Source: Anthostomella pinea
Taxonomy: Eukaryota > Ascomycota > Sordariomycetes > Xylariales > Xylariaceae
DNA length: 64,000 nt
Assembly: GCA_963556695.1 (NCBI GenBank)
Contig: CAUWAG010000010.1
Location: 310,001-374,000 of the forward strand
Direction of reading: 5' to 3'
Shown here: positions 46,716 through 59,200 of the stretch, one piece after another
How the letters are laid out: every line of letters starts with the position of its first letter
How positions within the stretch are numbered: the stretch's first letter is position 1
Position numbers and translations under genes: made by a program
Notes under the pieces: generated by a model
The model's database searches: none
Told to the model about the DNA's origin: nothing
The model's input: only the letters and a program-made list of their open reading frames with translations

Positions 46716-47913
46716 ATGAATTGCGGCAGCCGTGCGGTTGGTAGTAGAGATACGGTTGGGGGTTGGTAGCCAGAGGGAAAGAGGTAGCGAGATAGTAGAT
46801 TGAGACCCTTGTGCTTCTGAGCCGCCAGCTCTCTGGCCTGGCCTACTACCCCTGAGAACGGGCCGTTTGTGACCCGTGCAGTCGGAGACCACTGTGCCTC
46901 GTAAGGGCAGAACACCTGCATAATTCGGGACTGCTTGGCACGATCTTACTTATGAAGCAGTACGCCCGATAGGCACAGCCGGGAGATCTTCATACTGATA
47001 TTACAGCCGATAGTTAGTCGATTAAGCATAAGTTACCTACCTGTGTACTCCTGTGGCCTGCTGAGCGGCGCTCCGCAGGTCGGGGTGAGACGGGCTGCTT
47101 GGATGTGATGTGATCAATCACTTGGGCAGGACTTACATCCTGTCTTCAGATTCATTTCAGGGGCGGCATTGGTGCAATCGAAATGCTACCGTTCGATTCC
47201 AAATATGAAGTCTAGTAGCCTGCTTCACGTCTAGTCTAGGCAGCCCAATCCCAGGCAAGCCGGCATCGGCATCACCCGGCCAGAGCACTCGAAATGCTTC
47301 AAACGGCCCATTGCACCGAGAAAGGGAGGGCTGAGCTGGCACTGCAGCATGGGACAGCCAGTCATCGTCGTTGATCTGCAGTCAGTTGCAGCGAGATCGT
47401 TCGTTGGGCAGCGACGCAGGCCAGCGAAGTGTGGGGAAATAGAAAAAGTGAGGCGTTGGCGAACGACTCGCAGTTGGAGACCCCGGGTTTCTGATATCGG
47501 CGTTTGGAGCCGAGGGGCTCGAGACATCTTGGTATTGTAACCAGACAGCTCGGTATAATATATTCCGTAAAACGTCAATTCGTCAAGACAGCATCGTGAA
47601 GAGATGGAACGGCGTCACGCCGTCACTGCGTCACCCATATAAGACCCTGAGCCCAAACTCCGCCAATGCTGTTGAACAACCTCGGAGACACATCGTACAA
47701 CCTATGCCAACACCCGTAGTACATCCAAGAACCTGTAACGCCAGCGGTTCACCGCTAAGTAGCCATGGCCATCGTGCACCCTACTCCCTGCCAGACCTGA
47801 TACCCCTAGAAAATTCACATGTCTCCTATTTGTGACACCAATGCCCCCAAGCGGGACCATCGTACATACCAAGTACGAAACGACACGACATCTCATCCCC
47901 AATGGCCATCATC
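46716..47913. other. Intergenic region, nothing coding seen
   Basis: About 1.2 kb of 3' flank from both neighbours. No repeats or motifs stand out. Confidence 0.5.
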
Positions 47914-48132
47914 TCATCCCGCAGGCGGTGCCGCCTCCGCACCGCCGCCCCCACTCCCGGCACCGGCAGAGCTCTTTGAACTCCGGGAGCTCTTGGAGCC
48001 GCTCGACTTGCGGTGGCGCCGCCTCTTGGGCTTGAAGCGGATCGAGAACCGGTAGACGTAGAGAAACCAGATTGTGGCCAGCAGGAAGACCGCTAATAGC
48101 ACGCCGACGACGATGCCAATGGTGGTGTTCAT
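47914..48132 (-). CDS. Small single-pass membrane protein, 72 aa
   Basis: From the ATG at 48132: a short N-terminus MNTT, a hydrophobic helix IGIVVGVLLAVFLLATIWFLYVY (about residues 5-27), then a strongly basic stretch KPKRRRHRKSS, an SSRSSKS run and a Gly/Ala/Pro tail. The positive-inside rule puts the tail in the cytosol. Tiny type-I-like anchors of this design are common in filamentous fungi. The frame extends upstream to 48606, but that part looks like untranslated sequence, so I prefer the short form. Function unknown. Confidence 0.55.
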   Translation of the reverse strand: MNTTIGIVVGVLLAVFLLATIWFLYVYRFSIRFKPKRRRHRKSSGSKSSRSSKSSAGAGSGGGGAEAAPPAG

Positions 48133-49896
48133 GTTTTCTACCGCTGTGCGCTTCCGAAGGCCCTCGTATACATGGCGGGGAATGGTCTCAAAGGCGTTGA
48201 GTCCGCGCGCGAGTAAATGATGTAGTGGAGAGGAGACCGAGCTGGCGGGGGATCCGACATTGTTGCGACAGGAGGTGAGCTCGGAGGAGGATGTTTGCCC
48301 CGCTCCGAGTCTTTCACCCGGATGCTCGAGGGAGCTGGGATGTGGAAGGTTTATCTGGGGTATATACATCCAAGCCAAACAGTGGACGCAAGCGGAGTCG
48401 TGTGTGTCCCGTAGTAATGTAGTTATGTAAGTAGACAAAGCAAGAATGTAAAGGTAGTGTATATCTGGGGAATCACAATAGCGATCTCGGGAACACATCG
48501 GGCGCAGATGACGAAGTGCAGTAGGAAGCAAAAATGAAAAGGAGAAAACGGAAGTGGACAAGTGGACCGTCAGCGATGCTATTAAGCGAACTGAGCGACT
48601 TATCAATCACTCTGGACTGCACCGCGCTGCATCACGTCGCTTGCTCGATCGCCTCATTCGTCTGAGTCTTTGGGAGGGATGCTAGGCCGTGGCGATTGAT
48701 GCATAGCCCGGCACATGCGGTGCGCTCGCTTGGGCGGGGACCCAAAGAGCTGCTGCATTGCTATTGCATTGCAGGAAGACAGGCGGACGACTAGCAGCAA
48801 GCAGCGAGTAACAAACCGGTGATTATGTGCAATACGCGCGGCGTGATCTAGGATCTCACTCGTTCGCTGCTGCTATCCGTATCGTCAGCTGCGCCAACTG
48901 GCGAGAGTGTCTGAGATGCAATGCACGGCCGAATAGGGCGCATGCAGATTGGGGAGCCGCCCATTCGTTTTGCGGCCTGCCAAGCTGCAGGTTCCCTACT
49001 TTGGAGGGTCATCTTCGTTACTCGAGGAGAGGGTTAGGCGGCGCCCGCAGGAAGTCAGTTCTGTGCAAAATGGGCATTGCTGGGTGCCCAACTGCCACCC
49101 AACGACGAGGAGTTGGAGAGGGGCAAAATGCATGCGATTGTGCATGTAGTCGTCTCACGGACAATGCCCGGCTTGATGTCGTCATCTGTAGTAGACAGCG
49201 ATGAATGGATGCATGGTGACCCAATGCCCTGGGAGTCAACTTGTACCCCCAAAGTACGTATGAGGCCTTGGGGAGATTTTTCGTACATCAATGTAATATA
49301 ATTCTCTCAAACGACCCACCATATCTCTCCGCAAATCTGCAGCAAGAGTTTTGACAGTTATGTTGCTGTAGTTCCTAAGGAATTCGACATGAGCCAGTCT
49401 TCATGACCAGAGCAAGCAAGTCCACGACGACACCATCGAGATCTTGTGAAGCGACAAATGAATGACTCGATACCTCGTCTCCCGGTCCACCCACATCTTA
49501 CGGATGAGTCACACCTGTCGAACGACGGGGCACCTACTACACGCTTCCAGAGTTGATGAAGTGTGTCTGATCATCTTCTACGGTCGCGGGCGCAACGATA
49601 TGCAGGGCGCTGTCCATTCGACATACGAAGGTCAGCGCTGGCAGAGCTATGGAAGCTGTGGCAAATTTGAATGGCTACTCTCATCTAGGGTTAGGCTGAC
49701 AGAGTATAGATGATGTTGTGGAGGACCCATGTAGCTCTGAGAACAATGCATGGCGACAAAGCCGCCTGACGGGGGCAGGCATGAACGCATGCGTACAGAA
49801 TGTGAGTTACATATGTGTTCTCATGTTCGAACAAGTATTTACAATCAAGAATAGAATATGTACACTAGGACATCACCCTCCGTCCTACACGAACGC
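48133..49896. other. Intergenic region, nothing coding seen
   Basis: About 1.8 kb between two minus-strand genes. It is the upstream region of the small membrane protein and the 3' flank of the lyase gene. Frames here are short and contradictory. Confidence 0.45.
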
Positions 49897-51667
49897 CTAG
49901 TAGAAGAGCTCCACAGCGTCGAAGACCTGCGTGGATATTAGCGAAGTAGGACGACAGTCAACAACGATATGCACTTACCACATTGGGGCTCAAGAAAGTA
50001 TCACCACTGCTGCCAGAGATAATGTTGATCGTGACAGTGTTGGCGCCGCTGGTCAAAGTGCCCGCCGGGATATCGCACTCGTAAACCTCTCCAAAGCCAC
50101 GGTAGGCGCCTCTAGTGACACCGCGGCTGTCGATGCTGGTCGGCGCAGCGGGAGCACTACACACATAGCTGTTGACCGTAGCCTGGGGCCGTCCGCCAGC
50201 AAAGGCCAGCGTGGTCGCAAGACGCAGCGTCGCCGCGCTGCCGATAGCGCTGGACAGCGTGAACGAGATGACTTGGCCGTTGTTCACACTCTTGAAGATG
50301 GCCATGGGGAACGAGGCGGCGTCGGTCGACGCCACGGTACCAGGGCTCCAGCTGGACATGCGGCTGTCGGACGGGTGCATTCGCAGCTGCTTGTCCGCGT
50401 TCAGGAAGCCGGCCGGTTGGCCATCGTAGTCGCCGAGTTGGAACACGGTGGTGCGAGTTCCGGTGAGAATCGCGTTGGTAGCTGCGATGTTAGCGGTGGT
50501 TGACCCGCCTGCCGTGACTGCGACCGTCGCGGTCGCGGCCAGTAGCTCGTCCTGGTACAGCGCCATGGTGTAGCTCCCTGCGGGAATGGCGGGTGAGGTG
50601 AAGGCACCGTTGGATGATGCGTAGACCCAGGCCTGGTAGTCGTCGTTGTACCAGTGCAGCACAATGGGGAATTCGCTTGACACGCCCGTTGCCTCGCCGG
50701 TCACTGTACCGCGCTCTGATGCGCGGACATAGCCCAGCAGGCCTAGATCATCGAAGAAGGACACGTCGTAGGCACTGGCGGTGGGAACGCCGGATCGGGC
50801 GAACGAGAAGACATACGGACCGTGGAATCCCTGACGGTAAGCTTCCGTCTGCACGTGGCCGGAATTCATGTAGTAAGTGACCGAGTGGTAATCACCGCCC
50901 CAGTTTAGGTCGATGTCACGGTGGAATGGTCCGCCAGAGCTCTTTTCCGTGGCTTGGATGTTGGGCCGTACCCAGCACGCATGGACCGAGGCCCCGGAGT
51001 CCGTAGCACAGTAGACATCATCATCGATGAATCGTTCAGATGAGTAGAACTGGCCTGGATGTTAGCAGGCCGGTGTGCCTTGAAAGGTACAACACTGCGT
51101 ACCTTGCTGCGGGTCTCGTCGCCAACGAGGAAGACGTCGGAAGCCTCGATAGCTGTACCGCCTTCCGTGTTGGACACGTCTCCGAAGGGGTACGCGTCTT
51201 CGAGTCCCGTGAGACGGAATATGAAGCGCAACTCTCCGATGGAAGGTTCGGAGTTGGTGTATGTGCCCATGTAGATGTCATTCGCAGCATCGGCGAATAC
51301 CATGTAGTGCGTGAGGTCGAAGTCACTGCTGCTTGCGACACATTGGACGATAACGTAGTTACCTGCAATCGCTCATTAGCGAGGGGAACACAAGCATCTT
51401 GTTGATAAGGTGTTTACCGCTGGTAGAGTAGGACACGGTTGCTGATCCCAAACCAGAGGCGATGTGACTGGCGGTGCCCGAATATTGGTATTCAGTGCCG
51501 TAGTAGTTCAACGAGGTGATATCGCAACTAGACCGGCTGATGGTCGTCTTGAAGCCATAGCTGCTTTCGGTATCGACGATATACGACGAGTCGTTCTCGG
51601 TGACCGTGATAGACAAAGCAGGCGCGATCCACGCGAGAAGAACCGAAGCGACTGTGAAGAAAGCCAT
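49897..51667 (-). CDS. Rhamnogalacturonan lyase, polysaccharide lyase family 4
   Basis: Exons 51667-51418, 51362-51103, 51049-49979 and 49926-49897 (introns 55, 53 and 52 bp) give 536 residues, the usual size. The enzyme cleaves the rhamnose-galacturonate backbone of pectin by beta-elimination outside the cell. MAFFTVASVLLAWIAPALS is a signal peptide; an ATG ten codons upstream (51697) is possible, but the context at 51667 is better. The N-terminal catalytic part holds GDETRSKFYSSERFIDD across a splice and FHRDIDLNWGGDYHSVTYYM. The middle part, from about residue 265, is the fibronectin-type fold, and the C-terminal part is the carbohydrate-binding-like domain. A 10-codon last exon completes SPNVVFDAVELFY. 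Confidence 0.9.
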
Positions 51668-51736
51668 CTTGAACGATATTCTAACAGGAAGTAGCATCTG
51701 CCACTCTTCAACAAGCCCGGGCAGACCTCATTGTTG

Positions 51737-51743
51737 TTATATA
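51737..51743 (-). promoter_or_regulatory. TATA box of the rhamnogalacturonan lyase gene
   Basis: On the minus strand TATATAA lies 70 bp upstream of the ATG at 51667 and 40 bp upstream of the alternative ATG at 51697. The first distance is more usual and supports the downstream start. Confidence 0.5.
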
Positions 51744-51852
51744 CCTGCCGGTATTCATGATGCAGACGGGGCCTGTGAATGAGTGCCGGCGTGATGAAAC
51801 GGTAGCAATCTTACCCTGGTCGATGTCGGCCGGAGATATATTAGAGCCCCGG

Positions 51853-51879
51853 CTTCAAAAGGGGAATTCACCCCTGAAG
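51853..51879. promoter_or_regulatory. Inverted repeat with AGGGG/CCCCT cores upstream of the lyase gene
   Basis: The sequence runs CTTCAAAAGGGG, then AATTCA, then CCCCTGAAG, so both the GGGG cores and the CTTCA/TGAAG flanks mirror each other. It lies about 190 bp upstream of the start codon. A CGGGG-containing GGCGGGG directly beside it fits the SYGGRG consensus of the carbon-repressor CreA. Carbon repression of a pectinase gene is expected, but the binding is inferred. Confidence 0.4.
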
Positions 51880-53534
51880 GCGGGGCCGCGGTCGTTGTCA
51901 GTCCACAAATCAATCATCCGAGCTCCCAGCCATGGATTAATTTTTGACTCCGTCGCCAAAAGATGGGCGGATGTTACATTACAGCGGAGGAGACTGAGGG
52001 TCAGTGAGACTGCGGTCACATTGAATCAGGGGCAACATCCGTTCTACCAGGGTCCAGCAGTAAAAGCCGGCTCTTACTGAAGGAGAAGGCGCGCCATTAC
52101 GGCAGGATCAGCTTGGCATACATTTTCCACCACTCAGAAATAGTTGAATCAGTTTACAAGTCACGAGGTAGCGACGCGGTCGCACAAGGTAATCCAAGCG
52201 AGCTTCGCATGCCATGATTGCTGTGAAACCTGGATGCTGGCACTGCAATTGGATCTCCGGCATTCGAAGGTTAGCCGAATAGTTAGCCGCATAGTCAGTC
52301 CGTGGTCCGATGATTGATAGTCGTTGTGGTCAGCTATCTTTAGAGCTTGTTCTGTGTTTGAACCTTCCTTGAGGAGTTTCTCGAAACGCAAACCATCTAC
52401 TAGCCGCGAACCCACCGACTGATCATGAAAGGAGCATGCAAAAGAAAACGAAAAGGGCCTGCACTTCTGGCAGTCGTCGGCAGTCATCCTTGGATCCTAG
52501 ATTCCGCGATGATGAGTTGCCCGTTGATTCAGTAATCTTGAGTGTGTACCGTGGGATCCTGGGTCGAATGGCATTCTGGTGTGGCAGTTCATATTCTGGC
52601 TCGCGTGATTCCCCAAAGCCAAACAACTAGGGCACTCAGGCGGTCCATTTACCCGATGGTAGATCCGAGCAGAGCCAGGCTTGTTACCTTCCATCAGTCA
52701 GCAGGTATTCTGGTGTTGCTGGTCATGGTCGCCTAAAGCCATACGGATAACGTGTACAGAGGAGGGCACAACGTACCCCTCCCTTGTATGCTTATGGATC
52801 GAGTTCCCATGACATCGAGTGGGCAAATGATGACACGACTACACGCTATTGATTATGCCTAGGAGTAATCATGGCACAGTTCATCCTTCTCGGTCCAAGC
52901 CTCCATCCTGATCCCATTCCATATCATCCTATCGGTTGCATTGCCAGTCACTGAAGTGACGTCCCTGACCAAGGGATGATCATCTTGGTTGGCTGTCTGG
53001 CTTTTTGGCTCAAGGCGACTACTGTGGAGGTTGGGCCGGGAACAAAACACGCACAATGTCCATCATTGCAGTCACGACAACGACCAAGAGAGAAATGGAT
53101 CGCAGTCTCTAGAAGGGACACCAACCCGAAGATCATAGGAAATATAGACAGCGATTAGATGTCCCGCCTTCTCTGAGCTAACAGAGAATGGGGTGCACCT
53201 ACCACGTGCTCCCCAAGGCTGGGAAATCTGGGCAAGTTATTGGCGGATATCATTCTTCATTTGCTGAAACGAGGCAATAATGCACGGAAATCAAACCCTT
53301 ATGTATGCATTGTCACTGTCTACAACCTAAGTCGAAGCTAAAAGTACACGCGATTGGTAGCCGGGCCCTACTGTCGAGCACCGCTACCTACACCTTTTGG
53401 AACCACTCCCTAGCTAGAGGTCGCCTACCATTCCCCCAGTTTCACTGCGTATCAAGAGTCAGCGAGCGTTTCTTTTGCTGTGTGACAGGAAAGCTATTCC
53501 TTCCTCCGGGGAGGTGAATGAAAATCACTTGGTG
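51880..53534. other. Intergenic region, nothing further seen
   Basis: About 1.65 kb upstream of the lyase gene up to the gene remnant at 53535. No coding sequence can be supported. A possible extra exon of the remnant may start here: a GTAAGT at 53528 and an acceptor near 53437. Confidence 0.4.
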
Positions 53535-54595
53535 CTACTTACAGTTTGGCTGTCGAGGTTGATACATCCCGCCGGGACAGTAGACAGTCGACATGGGGTC
53601 ATTGATAGGCGGTGCGGTAGCCCGGCCACCGTATGCCGACCAGGCCGTTCTCGCCGGGTAGCTCCTCCCTGGGAATCCCAGCTGCAACGGCGTGTTTGAT
53701 TCATAATAAGGGATACTAAAGACGGTGTTCGGATACCGCAGGGGGAGGTATCCAATGACCACTTCCTCGCGACCATCGTAGAAACCGTTTGCGTCCATGT
53801 TGTCGAATGTTTGCACCGAGATATCCGAAATCAGTGTCTTCCTCTTCATGTTCGACTATTCGTTTTAAGTGTGCCCGAGGGCCATCAATGGCATCGGACA
53901 TGAGGCATCTGCTCATAGGGGCAGACAAGAATCGGCGAGTTACTTACTAAACTTTACCGCGAACTCCAGCATTCCAAGGGAGCTCCCTGCCCAGACCATC
54001 GCTAGATAACGAAACGTCTTCCACGCCCGGCGAGGGTTGGTCCATCCGTCCAATGTGATACTGTCGATATTTATACCCCTCGGGCGATCACCTACACCAT
54101 ATTCCTGCAACACCAAGCCGGAATCTCCGGTGAGGCGGATGGACCGCTCAAACTTGTCGTCGTCAAAAAAATGGCTGAGGACTTCTCCCCAAGCGGTCCC
54201 AGGCGCAGCTTTTTCTTCCTTCACAATGATTACGCCACAATCGGCCCAAATCCACCTGTTAGATCCGAACTTATTGTTCTGGGTGATCGCATCGAAAGCT
54301 GCAGTCATCGATGAGTAAAGAGTTGTTAAAACGTCACAGTCGTTTTGGTCAACAAGCTCCTGTCTGGCAGGTACCTCCACTCATGACGGAGCAGTGAGTA
54401 GGTTCCCAGTGCTAAGGACTGGATTAGGAATTAAAATGTCTGGTTAATACTTACTGACAGCTACTTTGGCGTTGTAGATGGCTGACTGATACATGTCCAT
54501 GATCCTTCCTAAAGGGTTGAACGCACCGAAGCCGTCAAACTCCTTGTACAGCTTTGGTTGTATCTTTTCGAAGTTCTCTCATCCACGAGCCTCAC
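53535..54595 (-). pseudogene. Gene remnant of unknown family, 5' end lost at the LINE
   Basis: Three exon-like pieces, about 54595-54455, 54379-53958 and 53855-53535, join in frame over introns of 75 and 102 bp and give about 290 residues. Readable parts are ENFEKIQPKLYKEFDGFGAF, SNRWIWADCGVIIV, DGWTNPRRAWKTFRYLAMVW and RYPNTVFSIPYYES, which look like genuine, well-ordered protein. An in-frame TGA at about 54579-54581 precedes ENFEK (probably TGG or CGA before mutation), and beyond it the LINE sequence begins. I do not recognise the family. The second intron is long and its ends are my best guess; a terminal GTAAGT suggests a further exon at 53437 or beyond. Confidence 0.45.
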
Positions 54596-54714
54596 AAAAA
54601 CAACTATTTTTCTTGGCGCCCCGCTGTTAGGGCGCAACCTTGATATTTGTATTAAAGCAGGCATTTCTCTCAGTAATTAACTATCTCTGCCAAGGCACAA
54701 GAGAATTTTTCTCA

Positions 54715-56299
54715 TAAGCCGGATGACACCCTTCCACGACGGGCCCCAAACACGCCCGTGGCCGTCCCAAAGACGACCACTGGCGGCATGCACAAATCCC
54801 CGGCCCCTAGAAAGACATACGGCCCAGCAACTCCGAGCAGGCTCCACCAGGCGCTGCTTGACGACATCAGCAGCAGCCCGTCACAGGTCTCTGAGGCTGA
54901 CTTCACCGTTATTTCCCCTCTGAAAGGAAAATCCTGAAATATTAATGATAACAGCACCACTAGAATAAAACGACCTCAATTAAACGAAATCTCGACAGAC
55001 CAAGCCATTACATGCGATATAGGGAATAAAACCTCCTCCTCAGAGTGCCAGGACCAAGTTGCTAGAATACTGGCTAAAGACAAGTACCTTTATGAAGCCA
55101 GGATAATAATGTTTCGAGAGTGTGCTGCAACGGTTGATAAGACATTTAAGAAAGCTAGAACCGAACTATACTCTAATGCCAAGGAGTTCAGTGCTTTCTT
55201 CTCTAAATGTCTGAACAAGTGGCTGGAAACCCGAGATCTGTCCAAAAGGAAGACCATCCCTGGGGGGATAGGGATGGTAAAGCCCACCATGACCTTTGCC
55301 CAAGCTGTCTCCTCTAGCCAATGACAGCATCCACGGACAGTCAACATTACTATAAAGAAAATACAGCCTGGCGCCCGCATCACTGCCAACCAACTGAAGA
55401 AGAAACAGGATGATCTCCGGGTCTTTGTCCGCATGGATAATAGCCACTTAAAGCCTTACGGAATAAAGTCTATACTGAACAAAAGACTTAAATTCCACCC
55501 TTAAGAGCTTAAAGAAGTGACCCGGTGCCCCTCCGGATTTACCTTACACCCAAGGGATAAGCCAAATCAGGCTAAGCTCCTGGCCTTCCAAGAAAAAATC
55601 ACCGATATTCTTAAGGCAGAAAAGATTGAGACCCACACGGTCTGGCATCACTATAAGGTCGATGGATGCCCAAGAAAGGTCATCAGTGCGGAAGGATTGA
55701 CAATCAATATTACTGACATTATTATTACTAATAAAATTGAAGCCTAAACAGGTGACAGACCTTTAAGGTGTATATTCTCAAGGAACACAATTGATTCTGA
55801 TCCGGAGACCACATGGGTGATCTCTCTGTCCCGTGCAGCAAAGAAACCATTCACGCTTTTTGCTCACTCAATGACCTCAAGGCACATTCAATACTCCCCC
55901 AAGGTTCACCAGTGTGCGAGCTGCTTCAGATACCATGGTAAGAACTACCGATGTGAAAAGCAAGTATGTGCACGTTGTGTCAGTACAGTACACCAGGGGG
56001 GGTGCGAAAAACCAATCCCAAAGTGTGTCAACTGCAAAGGACCTCATGCTGCCAATTTCGACAAATGCCCTACACGCCCCAAGGTTGTGAAAGGCATCAT
56101 CCACAAGCACACATGGGAGAAAATCCAGGAAATAAGGCTGGCTGGAGAAAGAGCCAGATCCAAGGCCTTTAATGAAGCAGGCAGAAACCAAGCTGGGTCA
56201 ACACCCAGCAATGATAACAAAAACATCACAATACAAATCGACACAACAGATACAACTCATCCCAGAGATGCCGATACCATTATTGTCAGTCAATGTTAG
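54715..56299 (+). pseudogene. LINE ORF1, gag-like protein remnant
   Basis: The frame starts with a KPDDTLPRRAPNTPVAVP-like segment and is broken by TGA at about 54937 and several later stops and shifts. A coherent middle part (55103-55324) reads RECAATVDKTFKKARTELY. The C-terminal 160 codons (from about 55817) are open to 56299 and hold Cys/His knuckles: CASC..C, CARCVSTVHQGGC and CVNCKGPHAANFDKC. Such RNA-binding knuckles are usual in ORF1 of Tad-type elements. It makes no complete product. Confidence 0.75.
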
Positions 56300-59200
56300 G
56301 TACATCAAACAAAACACATTGACACGGGCATCTAGTCATCCATTCTGTGAATACAGCAGGAGGACAATAGAGTGCAGGCCCTACAGAGTTAGCTATCAAC
56401 CTGGCTGACTACAAAAGAGAACAAGCAGACATCATTCTGATGCAAGAGCCCTGGGTTGGCATACCACCAGGCAGGAGAATGGGAGTAAAGACACACCCTA
56501 ATTACGATATATACTCCCCAATGGATTCCTGAGACAGCTACAGTACACGGCCCAGATCTCTTATCTATGTGAGAAAACACCTTCAAGTGGATCAATTTCG
56601 GCCCTATGCTACACAAGACATCACCTGGGTTAAGGTACAAGGCATTACATTTGCCAGTGTCTACCAACCATGCCATAACCCACAAGAAGTGGATGACATT
56701 CTGGAAGTATAGACTCCACCCGTTGGCTGTGTCATAGCCGGAGATTTCAATGCTAGCGATACATCCTGGGATTCAAGCAATCTAGGATATCATGGTGGTG
56801 TTATACTTGCACAGACTATGGCAGTCCACGGACTGGATCTGATTTCTAAACCAGATGTCCCGACACATGATAACGGAAATGTATTAGATCTGGTTTTCTT
56901 AGATGTCCCCATGGCCAAAGTCTCAATGAATGATGTACTCTAGTGCACTTCAGATCATGAGACATTACAAATAATTGTCCTAATTCAGGGAGCCCTGGAC
57001 CAGGTCCCCAAGGCTGATCGGTGGATAGTCCCGGACAATAAACTACAAGAGCTAGTGGATAATGTCCAAAACAGAATTCATGAGCTCCCCTGGCTGGGTG
57101 CATCCCCTGGCCAGGTAGATGCCTTTACGCAGAGCTTGATCAACATAATTCAAGGCTGTGCCAGAACAGTGGGCAAGAAGCCCCGATAATCTAGGCCCAC
57201 TGCTTGGTGGAACGATGAATACAAAGCAGTTGTTCAGACATATAGGGCCTCGTCCAAACAGACCGCAAGCCAAGAAAGGCGGAATTCAGCCCGACAGGAC
57301 TTTCGCCGCGTGATTCGGAAACCTAGGAAAGAGTACTGGCAGACTCTAATTAATTCAGCGACTGAGCCAAAAGATCTGTACAGATTCGTTTTGTGGCACA
57401 AGCTGTCAGCAGGATTGCGTTCCCTTCCAATCATCATAAGAGACCAAATATTTGAGTCATAAGAGAGCAAGGTAAATGCATTACGCTCAGCCACGCTTGA
57501 ACAAAGTACCTCAGACAACGATATCATCGACCCCTGGTCCGCTCAGATCACACAACCCAAGCCACACATCCTCCTTAAATACTATGTCGGACTGGAAGAG
57601 GCTGAAGGGTGCACTTTAAGGACCAAGAGCAACTCCCCAGGAATAGATACCCTCACAGTACGGATTCTGAAAGCTTGCTGGCTATTCATTGGGAAACATA
57701 TCAGAGCCCTTTTCCAGACCTGTCTACAGATTAGACACCACCCTAAACCATTCAAAGTAGCTGAGGTAGTGATGATCCCAAAACCAGGAAAGAAAGACTA
57801 TTCCAATCCCAGGGCCTACAGACCAATATTGCTATTGTCGTATCTTGGCAAAGGCCTAGAACGACTCATCGCGAAAAGAATTACCTGGTTTGTTGTCAAA
57901 CTTAGAATTCTAGCTCCACAACATTTTGGAGCTCTACCAAAGCGCTCTGCCACTGACCTGATAGCTGTACGTGACAATGAACAAAACAGCCAAGGTTTCC
58001 ATGCCATGGCTAGGTGTCCTTCTAGATAGAAACTAAACTTCAAAGATCATGTTTCTCACTGGGCCAAGAAAGCTAGTAAGGTAGCAAATCACCTTTGAGG
58101 ACTATACAACACAGTCAAAGGACTCCCAGTAAAGTCAACCAGGAGGGCTGTGAAAGCTTGTGTTATTCCTATTCTTACACATGGCTTGGAGGCCTGGTAC
58201 CCAGGAATCGAGAAAGTTGGGAGCTTAGGTGGGACATCAGCATGTCGCATTAAGGGGCTTCTTGGAACAATAGATGCTGTACTACCAATAGCGATCAGGG
58301 CTATCCTGCCAGTCTGGAAAACACACCCTGGACATATCCTACACTTTGAATCGCAGATTCCCCCAGCAGGAGTTCTTGCAGAGTCAATAAGACGACGTCA
58401 CGGTCTACGACTCAGACATTTAGACTAAAGACACCCTCTTGTTGGCAGGCTCCAATTACAAGCTCACAAAGAACCAACAAGGCTACAAAAGAACTTCCAG
58501 CTAGTCCCTGACTTCCAGAGACCAATACTCACCAAGCCATCATGGAAAAAGCTGTCACGGCGAGCGTACTGAGGAGCTCCATTACTCTATTGACGAGAAT
58601 ATCAAGACTAGAGAGGAAAGGAAGAGAGAGAGAGATAGGTACAGTGGGAGGTTGCCCCTTTAAGGGGATCCTCTGGTCAGATCCTTCCCCTATTAGGAAG
58701 TATCCACTTGTTATGTGGAAAGGTCTGTGCAGGCCGTCACAAAAGCCCCCAATCTGAAAGGATAAAGACAAAAAGACAGAGCTCTTTAAGGAATGGTTAT
58801 AAGAAAGAAATATGAACACTGACCTTGTCATCTACTTAGATGGATCATAATTGGACAACAAAGGCACAACCCGCACTGGATGGGGCTATACCATCAGAAA
58901 AGGCAACACTACACAAGAAGTATACCGAAGAAAGGGCAGACTTCTCCAAACAGAAATAATAGATACTGAAGTCCATAGCGCTCTCTAAGGGCTTGTAGCA
59001 ATCAGGGCAATTAGACATGGAAAACAGCTATATGTCTGCCTGGACAACACAACAGTGGTAGATGGGCTCAATGGGACTCCACTTGAGACATCACAGAATA
59101 TTTTTCTATGATTCCAAGAACTTGCCACGGCACACACTCCTGGAGTGACCGTCAAGTGGATTCCTGGACACAGAAATATTGATGGTAACGAAGCTGCCGA

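Noticed and set aside
47180..47200. GTTCGATTCC resembling a tRNA T-loop
   Set aside because: No A box, acceptor stem or anticodon arm can be paired around it.
48133..48606. Upstream extension of the small membrane protein frame
   Set aside because: The added 158 residues read like untranslated sequence, while the short form has a sensible single-pass design.
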